Shown here piece after piece: positions 10,711 to 19,195 of a stretch of DNA of 64,000 nucleotides. Source of the DNA: Aurantiochytrium sp. KH105 (taxonomy: Eukaryota; Sar; Bigyra; Thraustochytrida; Thraustochytriidae). The stretch spans positions 49,021 to 113,020 of the forward strand of contig BGKB01000198.1 in the NCBI GenBank assembly GCA_003116975.1, given 5' to 3'. The notes under the pieces are model-generated. The model made no database searches, was not told the DNA's origin, and saw only the letters and a list, made by a program, of their open reading frames with translations. A program made the translations under genes and the position numbers. Position 1 is the stretch's first letter; the number at the start of each line of letters is the position of its first letter.

Positions 10711-11400
10711 GCTCGCGCCGCGCGGGTCGCTCCCGATTCGAATTTTGGTGAAGAAGGAAAGAAAGAATGAAAGAATGAATGAATGAATGAATGAAAGACA
10801 GGCCAGCCAGACTCGACTCGCGATGGCGCATGTTGCACTTGCTGCTGCGCATAGCCTACTTACGCGCAGCTATTCTCCATTTGCGGCCCGGACCCGCCCG
10901 GTGTCCGCGCGCGCAAGTCGGTTGTTTGCGCGTTATTCACTTTTAGCTTTGCATACTTCACTTGAGGCCGCACCGCCATGGCGTTATCGAGATCAGCTCT
11001 TTTGAAACTTGTGGAATGTTTGGCGGAATATTTAGAACTTTGGGACTCTAACGGATAGGTCTCTTTGGCCTTGTTCTTGTGAACTTGCCAGAGTAGCTAG
11101 CATAGCTATCCACCCGCCCGCCCTCCTGGGTTTAAGTTCCTTGGGCAAAAGAAGGGATAAGATCGATGCATAGGAAGAAGTGAAGGCTCCATTTAACATC
11201 CTTATTTCCTTCCTGTCTATCGTTGGTTCACCCGGGACCCGTTTGCTGATTTTTGTGTGTTTCTCGCAGGATCAGCTGCTGCTAGCCTGGGTAGCGTTTG
11301 TTTGCTGCTTGGCTTGGTACGTCGCGCATGTCCCGAGCGGTCGCTGCGCAGAAAGAGTACCCGAGCTTGACAAGCTGCTTGACGCGACGGCGCGGAAACC
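10711..11400. promoter_or_regulatory. Divergent intergenic region, TMEM131-like / kinesin
   Basis: Shared upstream region of two divergent genes. It holds an AATG/AAAG simple repeat at about 10755-10797. A pyrimidine tract ending in TTCTCGCAG at 11261-11269 looks like a 3' splice site and would fit a leader intron of the kinesin gene; no matching donor was pinned down. No coding sequence is convincing. Confidence 0.45.
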
Positions 11401-14199
11401 ATGTCGCGCCATGAGGCCGTGCAGGTGGCCATCCGGGTTCGACCCATGGTCGGGAGAGAACAGCTTCGTGGCGCTGGCAAGAACCGAAGCCGAAGCGTCG
11501 TCTCCGTAGAAGAGGAGACCGCCACGGTGCACGTGTGCAACTCAGACCTGATGCACGACGATGCGTCCAGCTCGGAGCTCGGGGCCGAGACCACGGAGCG
11601 CGGCGAGGAAAGCAGCAGACACGGTCTCACGACGCGGCAGCGCAAACATCGATTCAAAGAGCGGAATCTGAGCTGCGGATACGACAAGGTCTTTGGTCCA
11701 TCAGCAACGCAAGAAGATGTCTACATCGGCACGGTTGCACCTTCTGTACGATCCGTCGTGGAAGGTATCAACTGCACCGTTTTTGCCTATGGACAAACCG
11801 GCACGGGGAAAACCTTTACGATCTTAGGCGAAGGTCCTGAAACCCAGCGCGCTGCAACAACCCGCGGCGAAGGTGCTGCCAACGAGAAATCATTTGACGC
11901 ATCAAAGCGGGGAGTCATCCCTCGCGCAGTCACCCAGCTGTTCGACATTCTCGAGGAAAAACGTGATGAGGAATCTCCAGAGAACCCGGAAGTTACAGAA
12001 GAAGATGACAGCCAAACCAAACTCGTCTCCAGCACGGTGTACTGCTCGTATCTTCAAATATACAATGAAAATCTCTACGATCTCCTGCAAGACCAAAAGC
12101 GGCAGTTTCCGCTCAAGATCCGCGTCACCAAGAAGAAGCAAATCTACGTGCAGGGATTATCGGAGATTCGAGTTTCGGGCCTTAATGACGTTCTCGAGGT
12201 CCTTCAGCGCGGCGCACGGAGTCGCGCAATTCGCGCAACCTCGTACAACCAAGCGAGTAGTCGCAGTCATGCAATTCTGCAGCTCCGCGTGGAGACGGAA
12301 GAGCAGCTCGGGGGCATTTCCGACTCGCGCGTGTTGCGGTCAGCCAAGCTCAACTTTGTAGATCTTGCTGGGTCAGAGAAATGGGAGGCAGATCAGCCCA
12401 TGTCAGAAAAACACCTCAAGGAAATGGCACGCATCAACAAGAGTCTTTCACACCTTGGAAATGTCGTTCAGGCGCTCGGCGAGAAGAATCGACCCCATGT
12501 TCCCTACCGCGACTCCCAACTCACCCGACTCCTTCAAGACAGCTTGGGTGGCAACACACGAACCACCATCATTTGCACACTTTCCCCGGCCGCGGACTGC
12601 ACAGAAGAGTCTGTGTCTACGCTGCAATTCGCAGATCGAGCCAAGCAAGTCATGGTCCACGTCAAGGCAAATGAGGTTGTAGACGACTCCATTTTGCTCG
12701 CCCGCGCGCAAACTGAGATCGCGCGTTTGCGTCGTCTGCTACGCGAACAGAGTGAAGCTTCGTCTGAACCCCTCGAAGAACTTCGTGCCGAAAACGCGAT
12801 TCTACGGAAGCAGGTCGAAAGCCTGCTTGCCGAAAATGCCAGTCTTCGCGCAGGTGGGCCAACAAATTCCACTTTTCCAACGGCAACAGAATCACCGGTT
12901 GATGTTGTCGAAGGCATTGAAGCCACAGAAACACGCAGACAAAGTGACAGTGCAGCTTCATCGTCCTCAGCGTCTCCGCAGGATCTTTCTCGATCACCCA
13001 AGGAAAATAAGGCTGATGCGGTCGCTGCGGGAGACCCCGACGAAACAGATGCAGAGATGGACTCTGGTCTTGACGATGACACCTTTCATGTTACCCAAGG
13101 GCCTGCGGCGAGTGACATCACACGCGCCTTGAAGGATGATCTTGAAGAGAACGCAGCACCTGACTTAGATGAGGAAGATGAAGCCGAAGATGAAGAAGAT
13201 GATGGTGATAATGAAGCAGGTGAAGGACACAATGACGAGCTCGATCCTGCCGCCGGTAGCGCCAATGATCCCACGAGTCGCCAAGATGGGAAGATAGCGT
13301 CTGAGGGTTCGTCTTTCTCGGCCCAGGACAAGCCGGAGGATGCAAGTGAAGGCTCGAGTTCGTCCAGAGAGTACGCAAGCTCGCGACCTACCTCATCAGC
13401 GGACCACCATGCAACGGAGCTGCGCAAGCTTGCAGCCGAAGAGGCCAAGGCGCGCGACGAGGTGCAAGCGGAACTTCAGCAGCTCGAAGATATTCAGCGC
13501 GAACGCCGCAAGCTTGAGGAGGCAATGCGGCTGCTCCGGAGTCGGGCTCCAAAGAAGAAGAGCACAGCAAAAAAGACAACCAATGCAGCAAAGAAGCACA
13601 CCAAGCCAATGACCCCCGAAGAAAAGCTCACGTTTAGTGCTCGCGACATTGGACGTACCCTGAGTCTGTACCAATGCAGAGTAGACGCGTGGTACGAGGT
13701 CACTGTGGTGGGTTTTGACGGTAAGTCTGGCATGCACTTAGTCCGATACGATGACGACGGCACGAAGCAATGGCACCAAATGGAGGGACGCAAGTACAAG
13801 AGTGTCGGAGATGCAGCAAGGGTCGCTCTTCCCGGCAGTGCAATGCGAAAAGATCCTGTTGTTCGTCTGGCCAAGTCACACGCGCAAAAGAAGTCACGCA
13901 AAAAGAGTGCAAACGCCAAGAGTCGTGTCGCTGGCAAAGTCGCAGCAGTTCGGTCTGTATATGGCAATGGGCGAGCACAGTCTTCAACATCTGCGGTGCC
14001 AGGAACCACGAAATCGACAAGTGCATCTCGGAAGTCCGCAACACATCGAGGAGACACCGCGCCCGAGACGGAGGAGTCTCGCGTCGGCGTGGTTGATTTT
14101 GAAGTATTTGACGAAGGCAACGTTGAGGTCGAGGACTTTGACATTTTGGCCTCTTTGCACGAGGAAGGGCTCGCTTACGCGCACGGAAACCAAGAGTGA
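11401..14199 (+). CDS. Kinesin motor protein with C-terminal Tudor-like domain
   Basis: N-terminal kinesin motor, residues about 6-425, ATP-dependent and microtubule-binding. The P-loop GQTGTGKT is near residue 130, switch I NQASSRSH near 283 and switch II DLAGSE near 320, so the motor looks competent. After the motor comes a coiled coil (about 435-485, RAENAILRKQVESLLAENAS), a Ser-rich and acidic stretch (510-660), a second coiled coil (670-717) and a Lys-rich segment. At 740-800 there is a Tudor/PWWP-like fold signature (WYEVTVVGFDGKSGMHLVRY followed by DDDGTKQW). A basic Lys/Ser tail and an acidic end close the protein. The family cannot be assigned by eye; a motor at the N-terminus suggests plus-end movement. 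Convergent with the protease gene 156 bp downstream. Confidence 0.88.
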   Translation: MSRHEAVQVAIRVRPMVGREQLRGAGKNRSRSVVSVEEETATVHVCNSDLMHDDASSSELGAETTERGEESSRHGLTTRQRKHRFKERNLSCGYDKVFGPSATQEDVYIGTVAPSVRSVVEGINCTVFAYGQTGTGKTFTILGEGPETQRAATTRGEGAANEKSFDASKRGVIPRAVTQLFDILEEKRDEESPENPEVTEEDDSQTKLVSSTVYCSYLQIYNENLYDLLQDQKRQFPLKIRVTKKKQIYVQGLSEIRVSGLNDVLEVLQRGARSRAIRATSYNQASSRSHAILQLRVETEEQLGGISDSRVLRSAKLNFVDLAGSEKWEADQPMSEKHLKEMARINKSLSHLGNVVQALGEKNRPHVPYRDSQLTRLLQDSLGGNTRTTIICTLSPAADCTEESVSTLQFADRAKQVMVHVKANEVVDDSILLARAQTEIARLRRLLREQSEASSEPLEELRAENAILRKQVESLLAENASLRAGGPTNSTFPTATESPVDVVEGIEATETRRQSDSAASSSSASPQDLSRSPKENKADAVAAGDPDETDAEMDSGLDDDTFHVTQGPAASDITRALKDDLEENAAPDLDEEDEAEDEEDDGDNEAGEGHNDELDPAAGSANDPTSRQDGKIASEGSSFSAQDKPEDASEGSSSSREYASSRPTSSADHHATELRKLAAEEAKARDEVQAELQQLEDIQRERRKLEEAMRLLRSRAPKKKSTAKKTTNAAKKHTKPMTPEEKLTFSARDIGRTLSLYQCRVDAWYEVTVVGFDGKSGMHLVRYDDDGTKQWHQMEGRKYKSVGDAARVALPGSAMRKDPVVRLAKSHAQKKSRKKSANAKSRVAGKVAAVRSVYGNGRAQSSTSAVPGTTKSTSASRKSATHRGDTAPETEESRVGVVDFEVFDEGNVEVEDFDILASLHEEGLAYAHGNQE

Positions 14200-14355
14200 A
14201 AGAACGAGAACTGTAGCTTACATTTGCCACGATACTAAGTAAAGAAAGAAAAACACATTCACAGCATTTAGCTTGTTGGTTGCAGGGTGATTGGAGAATG
14301 AAGTGCTTGAGCCCGAATCGTGGGGTGAAGGGAAAAAGTTCCATCGCGAGCTGTC

Positions 14356-16413
14356 TTACAAATGGGACTGGGCCGACACAGGTGTACGCGGTACGACGTC
14401 AGCAGACACGGGATGTACGCGCTCGAGAAAAAGCAAATATGCGGAGGAGGTGTCGATGTTTCCTGGATCAATCTCAGTGACTCTATCGTCGTTGTAATTG
14501 TGCCAGACACTCGTTCGCACATGCCGGGCGTTGGCAGTGTAGTGGCCCCCAGAAAGAGTTCCCATGTGATTGACCATTGCCACGAGGCGATACATAGGAC
14601 GATCACGCGCCGCAAGCTTGTGGCAGAATGGAGACAAGTCCAAGGTCCCTTCCAGAGGAAGCGAAACGCGAGTTTGTAGCTTGGTGCGTTGAAACGGAGT
14701 TTTCTGCGCAAAACGCTTGAGGTGCACGACAAGCGTCTGTGGAGCTCGGAAAATCTGCAAAGCGCGCGTTGATGGTTGGTGCGACTTGCACTTGCGACAA
14801 TAACACGCGTTGTCGCCATCGAGTGTTTCCTCCTCGACCATGGCCGAAAGGCAATCCTCCAGGGATACACGTGCAGCGTCGGGGGAGGCAATGGGTACAG
14901 AGAGGTCGAGCACGGGATCAAAGGCCTTGCTCTGATTGCCACACGTCTTGCAGGTCACGAGCGAATAAAGCTGGCCACCAAAGACATCCTTTACGTGAGA
15001 ATCGTTGCGCTTCTCATAGTGCGCCCACCAGCGCTGCGCCGTGGCTTCCACAGTCTCGTTATCAACGTCTTGAATCTCCTCGTAGGGAACCTTTTCCCGA
15101 ACGCGGTTGACGTCCTCGTGGACCGCATCAAGGAGGCAGCGGAGCAGTTCTTGCGCGTCGTGCTGCTCGTAGCCGCTAAAGTAGCTGGCAACTTCCCCGA
15201 TCACAGCCTTGACTTTCGAAGGACGGATTGCGCTTTTTTGCGGATCACTCTTGGCCCACATGGCGTTGATGAGCTTGCCGTACGCCTCTGCCATCGCGCC
15301 CTTGGCACTAATGTTCTCACGATTGAGTTCAGCTTCGTGCCTCATCCTGATGAAGTACTCTGCAAAGGTGCCGCATTGCGCCAGGCACTGCAAACAGGCG
15401 TTCATGTAGCAAGTGTTGCCAAGATTCCGCAGTCCGCGCGTTCCGTTGACAAAGAGGTCTAGGTCCACGCTCGTGCGCAAGTCAATCTTTTTGCCAAAGT
15501 CACGCGCCAACTCGGTGTCGATGTCAAGACTGGCACGGCTTCGTTTCGCGTTGCAATGCTGCGGAGAAAGATGCGCAGGAATTCGTTTTTGCGCTGTACT
15601 TGTCTTGGCGTCGGGCGATGAGGGCACGAGCTGTGGTAGAAAGCCAGACGCCGAGCCCGTGGCGGCACCATCGCGATCATCTTCCTTGGTCTCGACGTCA
15701 TCTCTGAAAGAGGAGGCGTTGTCGACACTTGGGCCAACAACTTGATCTTGCACATTGTTTCCTCCTCGCGTTTGTTTGTGCCCAAGCTCTTGCTTCTCCT
15801 CTTCCTCTTCCTCCGCCTCCTCATTGAGGGAATCTGCTCCACCACTTGCTTTTCGCTGCTGCTGCTGCTGCTGCTGCTGCGCTGCGTGGACTCTGTCAGA
15901 GCGACTCACCGGATGAAGAGACACAGATGCACGAACAACCTCCGCATCCGATGACGTCTGCCCCACCGGCTCAAGGACGACTGCATCGAGACTGATACGC
16001 GCTGGCGATGTTGGAGAGGCCGTCACGATTGGCAATAAAGTGGGAGATTGTCTCGGCGACAAAGGACGCCCCAAGGGGAAGGAAGATATATCCGAGCTCT
16101 CTCTGCGCGCGGAGTCACAATGATGCACATCGGCTGCCTCGGGCTCTGTGGGCGCCCCAGAATGAATGTTATCTGCGGGGCCGCCCTGTGCTGCGCCGTG
16201 AGGCATGTGCGAAACGACGATCAATAGAAAAGAGACACCAAAGAGACCGAGATGAAGGGTGTCCTGCCAAAGGTCAGCTGAAAGAAACTGGTTTCGTGTT
16301 GACGCCGCGTTCGCGCCCACGCCGACAAGAGCGGCGGTCGATGCTTCGCTCAGGGGATCGAGGTATTCGGGAATAATTCCGGCGAGCACGGGGCCGTCGA
16401 GCCTGTAGTTCAT
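14356..16413 (-). CDS. Ubiquitin-specific protease (USP/UBP) with N-terminal membrane segment
   Basis: Cysteine deubiquitinase of the C19 family, 685 residues. The Cys box LRNLGNTCYMNACLQCL lies near residue 325 and the His box GGHYTANARH near 622, followed by YNDDRVTEID with the third catalytic residue. A zinc ribbon is given by TCKTCG and CYCRKCK. The first 80 residues contain a hydrophobic helix (LGLFGVSFLLIVVSHM, about 63-78), so the enzyme may be anchored by its N-terminus; a 240-residue Ser/Gln/Glu-rich linker separates this from the catalytic core. USP30 is a known N-anchored relative in animals, but no orthology is claimed. The ATG at 16413 is the first in this frame; the frame remains open a little upstream without another ATG. 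Confidence 0.88.
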   Translation of the reverse strand: MNYRLDGPVLAGIIPEYLDPLSEASTAALVGVGANAASTRNQFLSADLWQDTLHLGLFGVSFLLIVVSHMPHGAAQGGPADNIHSGAPTEPEAADVHHCDSARRESSDISSFPLGRPLSPRQSPTLLPIVTASPTSPARISLDAVVLEPVGQTSSDAEVVRASVSLHPVSRSDRVHAAQQQQQQQQRKASGGADSLNEEAEEEEEEKQELGHKQTRGGNNVQDQVVGPSVDNASSFRDDVETKEDDRDGAATGSASGFLPQLVPSSPDAKTSTAQKRIPAHLSPQHCNAKRSRASLDIDTELARDFGKKIDLRTSVDLDLFVNGTRGLRNLGNTCYMNACLQCLAQCGTFAEYFIRMRHEAELNRENISAKGAMAEAYGKLINAMWAKSDPQKSAIRPSKVKAVIGEVASYFSGYEQHDAQELLRCLLDAVHEDVNRVREKVPYEEIQDVDNETVEATAQRWWAHYEKRNDSHVKDVFGGQLYSLVTCKTCGNQSKAFDPVLDLSVPIASPDAARVSLEDCLSAMVEEETLDGDNACYCRKCKSHQPSTRALQIFRAPQTLVVHLKRFAQKTPFQRTKLQTRVSLPLEGTLDLSPFCHKLAARDRPMYRLVAMVNHMGTLSGGHYTANARHVRTSVWHNYNDDRVTEIDPGNIDTSSAYLLFLERVHPVSADVVPRTPVSAQSHL

Positions 16414-17509
16414 CAAGCAAGCAAGCCAGCCAGACAGCCTGACAGGCAAGCTCTTCTTGTTCCACCTCTACTTCTCTTGTTGCTTCTGCTCCTTGTGCTG
16501 CTCAAGCAAGCCCTTCACGTGGGCAGATCAAGCCAACGAGCGAACGAGCCGTCGCGCAGCGTCTCTCTGCCAGCGGCTTGGCCTCTCCGCGCAGACTGCC
16601 GCGTCTCCTCGCTCCACTTCGCTACGCTTCGCTACGCTTCGCTACGCTTCGCCTCCCGTCTCCCCGCGAGGTCCCGCTTGAGGTTTTGGTCTCGGCGTTG
16701 GGGTTCTTCGGCCTGCCGTGCTTCGCAATGGTTCTCTCGCCTTCGTTCTTACCGAGCGCTCTCAGCCAGCTCTGCTCTGCTCTGCTCTGCTCTGCTCAAC
16801 TCAGCTCGACGCCAAAGCAGCCGCAGAGACAAACCACGCGCCGCAGCCCGGCTCGAGCCCGCTCGCAGCGCCTGCCGCGAGGACTCTCGCTGCCTCGCTC
16901 GACCGTGCGCGCTCCCGGGGCCCGGACCGGGACCGAGGCGGCGCGCGTTTCTCGACTGCTCGGTCGCGCTGCACGCGGGAAGAGAGTTTGGCGACGGCGA
17001 TGCGAGCACTGCTGCTGCGCTCGGGCTCCGCGAGGAAGGCCGCCTGCCGCCTGCAGCAGCCAGAAGAAACCCGGCTCGCCGCTGCCGGAAAGGGCTCGTG
17101 CCGGCGTTCCAGGCAGACCTCGGTATGAAGGAGCGCCGCACCGCACCGCTCCGCTCCGAGTGGACGAGCCAGGGGAGCTGGGACTGGACACGAGGGAGTG
17201 GAATGGACTCCGCGCGCACACACCGGCCGGCGAGTGGGCGAGCGCACACCGGTGACCCCGGGGACCTCCGGAGGGTCCCCGCGGCCGGTCTCGAGGCGAG
17301 GCGGACGCGTATCGGGACCACGACGGAGCCTCGGCTGCGGCTGGACGCACACGTAACGTAAAGCGACAGAGGACTGTACCGGAGATGCGTACGCTCCCTA
17401 AGACAGCCGAGCGGGAAGCGAAGGGAGCCAACGCAAGTCGCGACAGCCATCAAGGCTGGTGCAGAGGATGGACATTCGATTACTTTTGGGATTTGGGTAG
17501 AAATCGTAT
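16414..17509. promoter_or_regulatory. 1.1-kb intergenic region upstream of the USP gene
   Basis: GC-rich spacer between two minus-strand genes. It holds a CTTCGCTACG decamer repeated about four times (16615-16655), a CTCTG pentamer repeat (about 16768-16800), and a hairpin-like GGGGACC/GGTCCCC pair around 17255-17280. Overlapping open frames here are Arg/Ala/Ser-rich, overlap on both strands and match nothing I recognise, so I read the region as promoter plus the 3' flank of the dioxygenase gene. Confidence 0.4.
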
Positions 17510-18469
17510 TTAGAGAGAGGGGAAGAGCTGGCCTTGGGGATACTGAAGCCAGTTCTTGGCGCTCCACGTAATGCCCTTGTCCGGCCCCTCGATGAGATGA
17601 AGCTGAAAGGTGTGGCGCTGCTTGTCAGACTCGTTTCGGAGTGAGAGATGCTCGACTTGGCCGTGAATGAGGACCAGATCCCCGGCCTTGCACTCGACAG
17701 AGACGAAGCCGGCGTCACGAAGCTTCTGGTGCGTCTCTTGACCAATGTCCTCGAGAGCGACACCTTCAAAAGGGGTCATGGCATCATCGCCCACAAGCTT
17801 TTCAAACACCATGCGCGTTGAGCCATCCTCGCTAACGAGACGCTGAAAGTGCCTGCGCACAGGCTCCTTGTGAGAGCCTGGACGAAACCAAAGGGCACCG
17901 TTTTCGAGCGTAGCGTCGTCAAGCGCGAGCCACAGTCCGAGGCAGGTCGGTCGCGGCTCCGTGTACAGGAATGTTGAGTCCTGGTGAGCGGTCACCTCGC
18001 CGCCGATTTTGGGATTTTTGAGAATGTACATGCTTTGCGGCAACACGGGTGCCTCCCAGCCGAGCTCTCTGACTAGCTTGCAAACCTTGTCGCTTTCTGC
18101 ATAGGCACGAAAGACCGGATCCAAGACGTGTAGGCCGTGCCCGATCTTGTTGACTTTGCGCATGGTGGCCTTGGGATCGTCTTTGACCACAGCCTTGTCA
18201 GACCCACTCTCCCAGAAGCAGCGTACTTCCCGCGCACTGCTGATAAAGTAGTCGTCACTGCCTTGGGCATCGGCCTGGCCAGCGTCCGTGCGGAATTCCG
18301 TCGTCGTCTTGCCGTCCCAGGCCGCCACGAGCTTGAGTGCTTGCTCTTTCATGCCCTCGACCTCTTGCGCGCTCGCAAATCCGGGCACCACTGCGCACCC
18401 ATCGCGCCAGAACGCTTCGCTCGCGGCGCTGTCGCGCTTCGCCGCGGCCGCCTCCGTCGTGCTCGCCAT
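17510..18469 (-). CDS. PHYHD1: Phytanoyl-CoA dioxygenase family protein (PHYHD1-like)
   Basis: Fe(II)/2-oxoglutarate-dependent oxygenase, 319 residues; animal PHYHD1 is about 290. The iron-binding facial triad is visible: HQDS (His and Asp) in TAHQDSTFLYTEP, and the distal His in GQVEHLSLRNES, with the 2-oxoglutarate-binding Arg in KQRHTFQLH. GLWLALDDATLENGALWFRPG and GSHKEP are typical of the PhyH fold. The N-terminus is Ala-rich with no clear targeting peptide or PTS1, so a cytosolic location is likely. The substrate of PHYHD1 is not settled in other species, and none can be named here. The ATG at 18469 is chosen because the open frame upstream of it is basic and unlike the family. Confidence 0.87.
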   Translation of the reverse strand: MASTTEAAAAKRDSAASEAFWRDGCAVVPGFASAQEVEGMKEQALKLVAAWDGKTTTEFRTDAGQADAQGSDDYFISSAREVRCFWESGSDKAVVKDDPKATMRKVNKIGHGLHVLDPVFRAYAESDKVCKLVRELGWEAPVLPQSMYILKNPKIGGEVTAHQDSTFLYTEPRPTCLGLWLALDDATLENGALWFRPGSHKEPVRRHFQRLVSEDGSTRMVFEKLVGDDAMTPFEGVALEDIGQETHQKLRDAGFVSVECKAGDLVLIHGQVEHLSLRNESDKQRHTFQLHLIEGPDKGITWSAKNWLQYPQGQLFPSL

Positions 18470-18870
18470 GCTTCCTCGCTCGGTATGCCAATCGTGTTTG
18501 GGCGAGGTTTTGGCGTGCGTCCTCGACCTCGTAGACCTCAAATCAAAGTCAGCCGGGCGTCGCAGGGCGGAAGGTTTTCCATTTTGTGCGTCCTCACCTC
18601 GGTGCTCGTGAGGACAGCGTTCGACTGGCCTTAAGATAGTTGAGAAAGAAAAGGGCGGCTTGGAGGCTGCCCGTGGCTGGCTTGGGCTGGGCTACCTGGC
18701 TGCCGACAGAGAAGATAGAACAATTGACTGCAGTCAATTGTCTGCAATTGGTCGAATGTCAGATTTCGTGTGACTTGATCTTGGGTGAAGGGCGGCCGAG
18801 CACTGCTAAGAATCCGAAAGATAACAGCTCGTGACTTGAGCCACGGTCAGAAGTTTCCTCTCACACACTC
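18470..18870. other. Intergenic, no gene seen
   Basis: Upstream flank of the PHYHD1-like gene. A small imperfect repeat of CAATTG-containing words (TTGACTGCAGTCAATTGTC) sits near 18724-18750 and contains the palindrome TTGACTGCAGTCAA. No coding region is supported. Confidence 0.4.
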
Positions 18871-19195
18871 GAGGTTGTGCTGCTTGATCCAGAGCTTGAG
18901 CTGAGCATCACACAGAGAACACCCCCGAAAAATGAATGTCAACCTTTTTCGCGTGGTTTGGATTATTTCTACAAAGCAAACACCGGAAGGTTAATCTCTC
19001 TTACTCACTCGAGGTTCTGCTGCTCGATCCAGAGCTTGAGCTGAGCATCACACAGAGAATATCCCCAGAACATGAATGTCAACCTTTTTTATGTGGTTTG
19101 GACTATTTCTACTACACAAACACCGAAAGGTTAATCTCTCTTACTCACTCGAGGTTGTTCTGCTCGAACCAGAGCTTGAGCCGGGCATCATCGCG
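18871..19195 (-). repeat. Tandem 140-bp repeat: diverged copies of the 3' end of the C2-protein gene
   Basis: The word GAGGTTnTGCTGCT begins at 18871, 19011 and 19151 (GAGGTTGTTCTGCT in the last), an exact 140-bp period. The units at 18871-19010 and 19011-19150 are highly similar over their whole length (shared CAGAGCTTGAGCTGAGCATC, AATGAATGTCAACC, AAGGTTAATCTCTCTTACTC). The third copy is the true gene end, where similarity holds for about 45 bp. Read on the minus strand the copies encode DAQLKLWIEQQNLE-stop (second) and DAQLKLWIKQHNLE (first) against DARLKLWFEQNNLE-stop in the gene. They look like duplicated terminal coding segments plus 3' flank. Confidence 0.8.

Noticed and set aside
14776-15462. 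228-codon plus-strand open frame inside the USP gene
   Set aside because: It lies opposite the USP catalytic core, which is certain from its Cys and His boxes.
16477-17361. 294-codon plus-strand open frame starting MLLLLLVLLK
   Set aside because: Signal-like start, but the body is Arg/Ala/Ser low complexity over tandem repeats with competing open frames on both strands.
18871-19195. CRISPR-like or satellite array
   Set aside because: Only three units, no spacer structure, and the unit derives from a neighbouring gene end in a eukaryotic context.
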